Origin: DATFUL01 sp041499035
Lineage (GTDB): Bacteria > Patescibacteriota > Microgenomatia > UBA8517
DNA length: 18,679 nucleotides
Direction of reading: 5' to 3'
Assembly: GCA_041499035.1 (NCBI GenBank)
Contig: JBGQJK010000019.1
Location: forward strand, 1 to 18,679
Below, in pieces: positions 11,767 through 18,145 of this stretch; position 1 is the stretch's first letter, and the number at the start of each line of letters is the position of its first letter. The notes under the pieces are model-generated. The model had not been told where the DNA came from and did no database searches. It worked only from the letters and a program-made list of their open reading frames with translations. The position numbers were made by a program, and so were the translations under genes.

Positions 11767-12936
11767 ATGAATAATTCACCAAGAACAGAATTTAGTCAGG
11801 CCTTGAAAGCCATCGCTCAGGAGCGGGGCTTAGACCCTGGTGTGATTCTATCTACTATTAAGGAAGCCATAATTGCGGCTTACAAAAGAGATGCCAGGGA
11901 GCAGGGAGTTGAAGTCGATAGTTTTGATTATGATGCCGCACTTGACCCCGTAAACGGTGAAACCAGAGTTTTTGCCTGGCCCCTCCTTGAGGAGGATGCC
12001 ACAGAAAAACAAAAAGATAAGGCCAGAAAAGAAAAGAAAGACGTTACTCCGCCCGGCTTCGGCCGTATCGCTGCCCAAACTGCAAAACAGGTAATCCACC
12101 AAAAAATCCGTGAGGCGGAAAAAGGCGCAATTATGGAAGAGTTTGAAGAAAAGGTGGGCTCTCTTGTTTCGGGTTTAATTTTAAGGTTTGACGGCCCGAA
12201 CGTTCGGGTGGACTTAGGTAGGACAGAGGCCATTATGGCGGCGGAGGATCGGATTCCCAACGAAAGACTAAATCTTAATCAGAGGTTGACCTTCTTAATT
12301 AAAGCCATTAACGAAACTCCAAGGGGAAAAGAAATTTTCCTGAGTAGGGCGGATCCGCTGTTCGTTCAAAAACTTTTTGCCAGGGAGGTACCCGAAATTT
12401 CAAGTAAGTCGGTAGAAATTAAAGCTATAGCCAGGGAACCCGGGGTCAGGACTAAAATTGCCGTATTCTCGACTCAAACCGGAGTAGACCCGGTAGGGAG
12501 CTGTGTAGGCCAAAAGGGAGTCAGAGTTCAAGCCGTAACCAACGAAATCGGGGGAGAACGGGTTGATGTTATTGCCTGGAGTGCCGACGTTGCCGAGCTT
12601 ATTAAATCGTCACTCTCCCCCGCGGAAAGCGTAAGTGTAAAAATCGATGATAAAACAAAAACGGCTAAAGTAATGGCTCCGGAGGATCAGCTTTCGATGG
12701 CGATAGGTAAAGATGGGCAAAATGTACGCCTAACAGCAAAACTTACGGGACTTAGGATTGAAGTTGAAGGCAATGGAGAGTTAACTGCTGCAGTTGAAGA
12801 ATCCGAAGTGGCCCCCGAAGTAGTCAAGGAAGTTAAAAAACCCGCTCCCAAAAAGGCTAAAAAAGTAAAAAAAGAAAAAGTTGAAGTAATTGAGGAAACG
12901 GAAGATGATAAACCAAAAGTTCCGGAACTTAAATGA
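11767..12936 (+). CDS. nusA: Transcription termination/antitermination factor NusA
   Basis: The product has 389 residues, the short form without the C-terminal acidic repeats of E. coli NusA. The N-terminal RNA polymerase-binding domain covers about 1-130 ('FSQALKAIAQERGLDPGVIL', 'AIIAAYKRDAREQG'). An S1 domain follows at about 131-200 ('VSGLILRFDGPNVRVDLG'), then KH1 (about 220-285) with 'EPGVRTKIAV' and 'DPVGSCVGQKGVRVQAV', and KH2 (about 300-345) with 'DQLSMAIGKDGQNVRLTAKL'. The last 40 residues are a Lys/Glu-rich disordered tail. NusA binds RNA polymerase and nascent RNA, and helps hairpin folding at pauses and terminators. A terminator sits directly in front of the gene, so autoregulation is plausible. 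It is the first gene of the nusA-infB cluster. The start has only a weak purine stretch upstream. Confidence 0.95.
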   Translation: MNNSPRTEFSQALKAIAQERGLDPGVILSTIKEAIIAAYKRDAREQGVEVDSFDYDAALDPVNGETRVFAWPLLEEDATEKQKDKARKEKKDVTPPGFGRIAAQTAKQVIHQKIREAEKGAIMEEFEEKVGSLVSGLILRFDGPNVRVDLGRTEAIMAAEDRIPNERLNLNQRLTFLIKAINETPRGKEIFLSRADPLFVQKLFAREVPEISSKSVEIKAIAREPGVRTKIAVFSTQTGVDPVGSCVGQKGVRVQAVTNEIGGERVDVIAWSADVAELIKSSLSPAESVSVKIDDKTKTAKVMAPEDQLSMAIGKDGQNVRLTAKLTGLRIEVEGNGELTAAVEESEVAPEVVKEVKKPAPKKAKKVKKEKVEVIEETEDDKPKVPELK

Positions 12937-12960
12937 GAAATCATTCTTCCTTAAAAAAAT

Positions 12961-14358
12961 ATGCAAAACAGACAACCAATAGTCGTAGTCCTCGGTCACG
13001 TAGATCACGGTAAGACCACACTTCTTGATGCAATACGTAGTACCAGCGTTGCCGCCAGGGAGCACGGAGGGATTACCCAGGCTATTGGGGCCAGTGTTGT
13101 GGAAACCAAAGATGGTAAGAAGATCACGTTTATCGATACTCCAGGGCATGCGGCTTTCAGCAAAATGCGCGGACGGGGTGCCAAGGTTGCGGATATTGCC
13201 ATTCTTGTTGTTGCACAGGACGACGGAGTTCAGCCCCAAACCAAAGAGGCGATCCAAATTATCCGCGATGCTAAAATCCCCTTCGTTGTAGCCGGAACAA
13301 AGTCTGATGTTGCCGGAACCAATCCTGACGGACTAAAAGCCGCGCTTGAAAAAGAACAAATCTTTTTTGAAGGCAGAGGCGGGGATGTTCCTTTTATCTC
13401 GGTTTCGGCACGGAATAATACAGGAGTTTCCGAACTTCTCGAGATGCTGACCCTTATGGCCGAGGTAGCCGAGCTTAAGGCAGACGAAAAAGCGGATCTG
13501 GAAGCAGTAGTCATCGAATCAAATAAAGAAAAGATGGGACCTGTTGCAACTGTGGTTCTTAGGAATGGTAGCGTCAAAGTCGGGGAAACAGTTTTTGCAG
13601 AAGCGGTTAGTTGCCGCGTCCGCGGCATTTTTGATGATAAAGGGAATTCCGTAAAGGAAGTTCTTCCGGGGTTTCCTGCTAAAATAATCGGATTTTCCGA
13701 AGCTCCGCGGGTAGGGGCTACAGTTTCCCGCATCCCCCATGCCAAAATAGTAGGCGCAATTCAACCCAGAAACAAGTTTGAACTTAGGCGCCTTAAGGAC
13801 GATGAAATCCCCGTAATAATTAAGGCCAGTAACGCCGGGGCACTTGAGGCCATTATTGCCTCACTTCCGCCCAAAATTGTGGTAGTTGACAGTGGAGTTG
13901 GGGAAATAACTTCAAGCGACATTATTAACGCCAAAACCGGCAATGCTTACATTTTTGCTTTTGAGACAAAAATAGGTAACGAAATTGCCCATTTGGCAGA
14001 GGCGGAAAAAATTAAAATTGCCAGCTTTAATATTATTTACGAGCTAATTCAGGCGGTTGAGCTTATCCTTAAAAAAGGCAAGGTGGAAGAGTTAGGAAAG
14101 GCCGAAATTGTGGCCAGTTTCCCCTTCAACGACAAAAAAGTCGCTGGCTGCAAAGTTATTTCCGGCAGAATTAGTAAGGGGGATCATTTGATTTTAATGA
14201 GGGCAGACAAAGAAGTCGGGAGAGGTAAAGCGGTTTCCGTAAGGAAGCAAAAAGCCGAGGTTCCCTCGGTTGGGCCTTCCGAAGAATTTGGAGTCATAAT
14301 TGAGCCCCAGCTTGATTTTGCCAAGGGTGACGTGTTACTATCGGTCTCTGTCCACTAA
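12961..14358 (+). CDS. infB: Translation initiation factor IF-2 (minimal form, atypical G4 motif)
   Basis: The product has 465 residues, far shorter than E. coli IF2 (890), because it starts directly at the GTPase domain and lacks the whole N-terminal region. GTPase motifs are G1 'GHVDHGKT' (12-19), G2 'GGITQ' (36-40), G3 'DTPGH' (59-63), a G4-equivalent 'GTKSD' (112-116) where the family has NKxD, and G5 'SAR' (149-151) where it has SAK. Domain II follows at about 170-265, domain III at about 280-375 ('VIIKASNAGALEAIIASLP', 'VGEITSSDIINA'), and the C-terminal domains to residue 465, the last of which binds fMet-tRNA. IF2 brings initiator tRNA to the 30S subunit and promotes 50S joining. The gene follows nusA by 24 nt, with no visible ribosome binding site; the next gene starts 2 nt after it. 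Confidence 0.95.
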   Translation: MQNRQPIVVVLGHVDHGKTTLLDAIRSTSVAAREHGGITQAIGASVVETKDGKKITFIDTPGHAAFSKMRGRGAKVADIAILVVAQDDGVQPQTKEAIQIIRDAKIPFVVAGTKSDVAGTNPDGLKAALEKEQIFFEGRGGDVPFISVSARNNTGVSELLEMLTLMAEVAELKADEKADLEAVVIESNKEKMGPVATVVLRNGSVKVGETVFAEAVSCRVRGIFDDKGNSVKEVLPGFPAKIIGFSEAPRVGATVSRIPHAKIVGAIQPRNKFELRRLKDDEIPVIIKASNAGALEAIIASLPPKIVVVDSGVGEITSSDIINAKTGNAYIFAFETKIGNEIAHLAEAEKIKIASFNIIYELIQAVELILKKGKVEELGKAEIVASFPFNDKKVAGCKVISGRISKGDHLILMRADKEVGRGKAVSVRKQKAEVPSVGPSEEFGVIIEPQLDFAKGDVLLSVSVH

Positions 14359-14360
14359 AA

Positions 14361-15278
14361 ATGGAGAATAGTTTTTCCTCAATCGTTGACTCTGCCGCCT
14401 CAATTCTGGTCCTATTGCCGGAAAAACCGGCTTTTGACGACGTTTCCGCCGGACTTTCGCTTTATCTCTCCCTTCACGAAACCAGAAATGTAAACATCAG
14501 CTGTCCCAGCCCGATGACGGTTGGTTTCAACAGAATTATCGGAGTGAACAAGATCGGTGCTGAGCTTGGCAATAAAAATCTGACTATAAAATTCAAAGGC
14601 TATGACGCAGGGAATATCGAGAAGGTAAGCTACGATATAATCAATGGTGAATTTAATCTGACAGTGGTTCCTAAAGCGGGATTTACAGCTCCCCAGAAAG
14701 AGCAGATGGACCTCACCTTCAGCGGCGTTTCTGCAGATCTTGTAATTTTGGTTGGAGGCCGAAGTGACTCGGATTTTACAACTCTTGAGTCAGAGGAATT
14801 TTCGGGAGCTAAAATAGCCCATGTAGGTAACCGTGGTTTATCCTCAAACCGCGACGTGATGTCGTTTGCTATGCCCGGAGCAACCGCCAGTGAAGTCGTT
14901 GCCAATATCATTAAAGCCAATAATATGAGTATGGACCCCGATATTGCCACAAATCTAGTTATGGGGATTGAAGAAGGGACAAGTAATTTTACGAGTGGCG
15001 AAGTTACCCCGGATACGTTTGAAGTTTTTGCATGGCTCATGAGAAGCGGAGGTCACAGGCAGGCTAAAGTAAAACTTAGCCCGATGGGTTTCCCACCGGG
15101 AGCTATTCCCACTCAACCCTTTAACCAGCCGAGGCCGGTTCAAACAGTTTCTCAACCGGTCCAAACACCGAATCCGGAACCAATTCTCGAACAAGTTGAA
15201 GGCAAAGAGGAAGTTGTTGAAAATCCTCCCGACGACTGGCTGCAGCCAAAAGTGTTTAAAGGAACAAACGTAAGCTAG
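14361..15278 (+). CDS. DHH-family-like protein with lost catalytic motifs (NrnA-related pseudoenzyme)
   Basis: The product has 305 residues. Its order of elements follows the DHH domain of NrnA-type nanoRNase/pAp phosphatases: 'ILVLLPEKPAFDDVSAGLSL' (15-34) where the family has H..PDGDa.gS; 'DLVILVGGRSD' (126-136) where a metal-binding Asp is expected; 'KIAHVGNRGLSSN' (151-163) where the family has IDHH..N; then 'ATASEVVANII' and 'GIEEGTSNFTSGEVTPDTFE' (202-221) where it has G..TDTg.F. Only the general fold pattern and one Asp (D26) survive; the DHH motif itself is gone. The DHHA1 substrate domain is also missing, replaced by a Pro/Gln-rich tail (about 245-305). It starts 2 nt after infB, the place where an nrnA-type gene often follows infB/rbfA. 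It is probably not a nuclease; it may bind nucleotides or be structural. The family link is my reading, not a search result. Confidence 0.68.
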   Translation: MENSFSSIVDSAASILVLLPEKPAFDDVSAGLSLYLSLHETRNVNISCPSPMTVGFNRIIGVNKIGAELGNKNLTIKFKGYDAGNIEKVSYDIINGEFNLTVVPKAGFTAPQKEQMDLTFSGVSADLVILVGGRSDSDFTTLESEEFSGAKIAHVGNRGLSSNRDVMSFAMPGATASEVVANIIKANNMSMDPDIATNLVMGIEEGTSNFTSGEVTPDTFEVFAWLMRSGGHRQAKVKLSPMGFPPGAIPTQPFNQPRPVQTVSQPVQTPNPEPILEQVEGKEEVVENPPDDWLQPKVFKGTNVS

Positions 15279-15286
15279 TTTCCTCT

Positions 15287-15314
15287 TTGATTCTGCCCGA
15301 AAGTATGCTATTAT
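15287..15314 (+). promoter_or_regulatory. rpsO promoter
   Basis: TTGATT (15287-15292), a 16-nt spacer and TATTAT (15309-15314), preceded by TGC (an extended -10), lie in the gap before rpsO. Transcription would start near 15321, leaving a leader of about 56 nt. No Shine-Dalgarno sequence precedes the rpsO ATG. Confidence 0.55.
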
Positions 15315-15376
15315 TCCCGAAGATGAAATCGAGGTTTTGCTTGAAATAGCTTTACTTTGTTTCTCATGACACAAAT

Positions 15377-15646
15377 ATGGCACTAGCCAAAGACGAAAAA
15401 ATAGATATAATAAAGAAGTTTGCAAGAGAAAAGGGCGACACAGGATCTCCTGAAGTTCAAATAGCCCTTCTTTCCCAGAAAATTGACAAATTAGTAGGCC
15501 ACCTTAAGGAACACAAAAAAGATGTTCACTCAAGGCGCGGACTTCTAAGTATGGTAGCCAAAAGAAGAAGACTTCTAAGCTACCTTCACAGACGGGATGA
15601 GGGGCGCTACAAAAAGCTCCTAACTGAGCTAAAGTTGGAAAAATGA
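15377..15646 (+). CDS. rpsO: Small ribosomal subunit protein uS15
   Basis: The product has 89 residues, the normal S15 length. It carries the family core 'GDTGSPEVQIALLSQKI' and 'HLKEHKKDVHSRRGLL', then 'VAKRRRLLSYLHRRDEGRY'. S15 binds the central domain of 16S rRNA and helps assemble the 30S platform. It sits directly before pnp, the same pairing as in E. coli and many other bacteria. A short ATG-started frame (15366-15386, 6 codons and a stop) overlaps the start out of frame; its role, if any, is unknown. Confidence 0.97.
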   Translation: MALAKDEKIDIIKKFAREKGDTGSPEVQIALLSQKIDKLVGHLKEHKKDVHSRRGLLSMVAKRRRLLSYLHRRDEGRYKKLLTELKLEK

Positions 15647-15663
15647 TAGTAAATTAATATAAA
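15635..15663 (+). promoter_or_regulatory. Candidate pnp promoter at the end of rpsO
   Basis: TTGGAA (15635-15640), a 17-nt spacer and TATAAA (15658-15663) could drive pnp separately from rpsO. A transcript from here would start near 15670 and lack the 5' arm of the leader stem at 15657-15667. Confidence 0.4.
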
Positions 15664-15718
15664 ATTCTATCAATAGAAATTAAGCGATTCAAAGAATCTC
15701 TAAAGATGAATTTTATAT
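15657..15718 (+). promoter_or_regulatory. Structured pnp leader: 11-bp outer stem enclosing smaller hairpins
   Basis: ATATAAAATTC (15657-15667) is the exact reverse complement of GAATTTTATAT (15708-15718). Between them lie GATTC-AAA-GAATC (15686-15698), and TTCTAT-CA-ATAGAA (15665-15678), which overlaps the outer left arm. Read-through RNA from rpsO could fold into a branched structure just upstream of the pnp ATG at 15733. Confidence 0.6.
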
Positions 15719-15732
15719 AACGATAAAGAGTT

Positions 15733-18120
15733 ATGAAAAAAATAGAAAAGTCCATAGAATTAGGTGGACGTACACTAACCCTCACAACGGGAGAACTGGC
15801 AGAACAAGCGTTAGGTGCTGTTATGGCCCGACACGGCGACACCATCGTCCTTGCGACTGTTGCTTCAGCTCCTTTAAAAATGGAGTTGGATTATTTTCCG
15901 TTAACACTTGAATATCAGGAAAAACTTTACGCCGGAGGCCGCATCAAAGGTAGCCGCTGGGTTAAACGCGAAGGCAGGCCGACCGATGAAGAAATCCTTT
16001 CGGCACGCCTCATTGACCGCTCAATTCGCCCTCTTTTCCCTAAGACCTACAAAATGGAAGTCCAAGTTATTGTTACTGTTCTTTCTGTAGATATGGAAAA
16101 CGACCCGGCAATATTGGGCGCAATCGCGGCCAGCGCAGCAGTTCATGTTAGTTCTCTTCCCTGGAAAGGTCCTGTGGCTCCTCTAACCGTTGGACTCGTT
16201 GATGGGAAATATCTGATCAATCCGGTTACAAAGGATTTAGAGGCCAGTCTTATGGATTTAACTGTTTCTTCCACAAAAGAGGCGGTTTTGATGGTTGAGG
16301 CAGGCGCCAAAGAAGTAACCGAGGACCAAATAGTTAAAGGAATCGAGTTTGCCCAGAAAGAAAGTAAAGCCGTTCTTAAACTTATTGAGGATATGGCAAC
16401 CGAAGTTGGTGTAAAGCGCGATACTTATAAAGAAGAGCAACCGTCCGCGGTTCTTGAAACCCAAGTTAAAAAATTAGTCGGAGATAAAATGGCAGGTGTG
16501 GTTGATAGCTTGGTGCATGTTGAGAATGGCCGATCCAATGAACTTCAAGATTTAATTGATGCAGTTTCCGACAATGTTACCGAGGCAGATGCAAAGTGGG
16601 TTCCCGAAATCATCGACCATCTTAAAAAGGCTTTCATCCGCGAGCAAATTCTTAAAAAAGGCAAGCGTCCCGATGGCAGAAAGTTAACCGATATCAGGGA
16701 ACTTTCCGCTCAGGTAGGTTATTTACCCAGGGTCCACGGATCAGCACTTTTCAAGAGGGGTCAAACCCACGTTCTTTCTGTCGCTACCCTTGGGGCGGAA
16801 AAAATGGGACAGCTTCTTGAATCTGCCGAAGGCGAAATTGAAAAACACTACATGCACCAATACAACATGGCGCCTTTTGCAAGCGGTGAGACAGGCAAAG
16901 TAGGCAACCCGGGCAGACGCGAAATTGGCCACGGCGCACTGGCTGAACGCGCATTAATTCCTGTAATTCCTACTCAGGAAGAATTTCCTTATGCAATCAG
17001 AGTTGTTTCGGAAGTAATGTCCTCAAACGGTTCCACTTCAATGGCCTCAGTTTGCGGTTCGACACTTTCTTTGATGGACGCAGGAGTTCCCATAAAATCG
17101 CCGGTAGCCGGAATTGCAATGGGTCTTATTATCGAAGACGCAAAAACCTTTGCGGTCCTAAGTGACATTATGGGTATTGAGGACTATAACGGCGACATGG
17201 ACTTCAAAGTTGCCGGAACAGAAAAGGGTATAACTGCACTTCAACTCGACGTAAAAACCTTAAACTTAACCAGCGAGATTTTAAGTAAAGCCCTGGAACA
17301 ATCAAAAGACGCCAGAGCTAAAGTAATGAAAGCAATTACCGACACGCTTAAGGCTCCGAGAACCACAGTTTCGCAATTTGCGCCCAAGATTAAAGTTGTA
17401 AAAATTCCGGTTGATAAAATCGGTGAATTTATTGGCCCCGGGGGCAAGAATGTCAAAAAACTTTCGGCCGATACGGGCTGCCAGTTTGATACAGAAGACG
17501 ATGGAAGTGTGAGCATTACCGGAGTTGACCCGGATGCAATAGCAAAAGCAATTACATACGTTGAGGGTTTTGCAAAAGAAGTTCAAGCAGGCGAAATTTA
17601 TGACGGTGAAGTTGTAAGAATTATGCCCTTTGGAGCGTTTGTAAATATCCTCCCCGGTAAAGACGGAATGGTACACGTAAGCGACATGGGCCGTGACGAA
17701 TTTGTTCAGGATGCAAACGATGTAGTTAAGATCGGAGACAAAATAAAAGTCAGAGTAGTCAGGATCGACGACATGGGCAGGATTAACTTATCAATGAATA
17801 TGGATCCTTCCAAGGACAAACCAAAAGAGGACAGACCCAGAAGCGGTGGATTCCGTGGCGGCGACCGCGGCGGACGAGGCGGATTCGGAGGGCCAAGTAG
17901 GGGCGGATTTGGCGGAGGACGATCCGGAGGATTTGGTGGAAGACCGGGTGGATTTTCAAGAGGCCCTAGTAGGAGTGGATTTGGTGGAAGACCGGGTGGA
18001 TTTAGTAGGGGTGGAGATAGAGGTGGGTTTCAAAGAGACGACCGTGGAGGAAGCGGCGGACCGCATTTCCCGACCTCAAGATTAACGGGAGATAATAGTA
18101 ATAAAGGCTTCGACAGATAA
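15733..18120 (+). CDS. pnp: Polyribonucleotide nucleotidyltransferase (PNPase) with Arg-Gly-rich tail
   Basis: The product has 795 residues (E. coli 711). The first RNase PH domain includes 'YAGGRIKGSRWVKREGRP' and 'RLIDRSIRPLFP'. A helical linker follows. The second PH domain has 'KRPDGRKLTDIRELSAQ', 'GHGALAERALIPVIP' and 'NGSTSMASVCG'. Its catalytic site is 'EDYNGDMDFKVAGT', with D484, D490 and K492 matching the E. coli catalytic D486, D492 and K494. A KH domain (about 557-612, 'DKIGEFIGPGGKNVKKL') and an S1 domain (about 618-688, 'DGEVVRIMPFGAFVNI') follow. Residues 697-795 form a Gly/Arg/Phe-rich tail. PNPase degrades RNA 3' to 5' with phosphate and is a core decay enzyme. It sits 86 nt after rpsO behind a structured leader. 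The ATG has only a poorly spaced AAAGAG upstream. Confidence 0.97.
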   Translation: MKKIEKSIELGGRTLTLTTGELAEQALGAVMARHGDTIVLATVASAPLKMELDYFPLTLEYQEKLYAGGRIKGSRWVKREGRPTDEEILSARLIDRSIRPLFPKTYKMEVQVIVTVLSVDMENDPAILGAIAASAAVHVSSLPWKGPVAPLTVGLVDGKYLINPVTKDLEASLMDLTVSSTKEAVLMVEAGAKEVTEDQIVKGIEFAQKESKAVLKLIEDMATEVGVKRDTYKEEQPSAVLETQVKKLVGDKMAGVVDSLVHVENGRSNELQDLIDAVSDNVTEADAKWVPEIIDHLKKAFIREQILKKGKRPDGRKLTDIRELSAQVGYLPRVHGSALFKRGQTHVLSVATLGAEKMGQLLESAEGEIEKHYMHQYNMAPFASGETGKVGNPGRREIGHGALAERALIPVIPTQEEFPYAIRVVSEVMSSNGSTSMASVCGSTLSLMDAGVPIKSPVAGIAMGLIIEDAKTFAVLSDIMGIEDYNGDMDFKVAGTEKGITALQLDVKTLNLTSEILSKALEQSKDARAKVMKAITDTLKAPRTTVSQFAPKIKVVKIPVDKIGEFIGPGGKNVKKLSADTGCQFDTEDDGSVSITGVDPDAIAKAITYVEGFAKEVQAGEIYDGEVVRIMPFGAFVNILPGKDGMVHVSDMGRDEFVQDANDVVKIGDKIKVRVVRIDDMGRINLSMNMDPSKDKPKEDRPRSGGFRGGDRGGRGGFGGPSRGGFGGGRSGGFGGRPGGFSRGPSRSGFGGRPGGFSRGGDRGGFQRDDRGGSGGPHFPTSRLTGDNSNKGFDR
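17929..18003 (+). repeat. 27-bp direct repeat in the RGG tail of pnp
   Basis: The same 27 bases occur at 17929-17955 and 17977-18003, offset by 48 nt (16 codons), both encoding GFGGRPGGF. The surrounding tail is built from related 'RGGFGG' and 'GGFSRG' units, so it appears to have grown by in-frame duplication. Confidence 0.8.
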
Positions 18121-18137
18121 CTTCGTTAAGCTATAAT
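18109..18137 (+). promoter_or_regulatory. Promoter of the HAD-like gene, implying a leaderless transcript
   Basis: A consensus TATAAT (18132-18137) has a weak -35 TTCGAC (18109-18114) 17 nt upstream, inside the end of pnp. Only 8 nt separate the -10 from the ATG at 18146, so transcription should start at or within a base or two of that codon. Confidence 0.6.
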
Positions 18138-18145
18138 TCATTGTT

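Noticed and set aside
13230..13745. Antisense frame of 171 codons inside infB
   Set aside because: No recognisable domain, no promoter or ribosome binding site, and infB is certain.
15321..15376. S15-binding pseudoknot in the rpsO leader
   Set aside because: I looked for paired arms near the start codon and found none convincing; only the promoter is reported.
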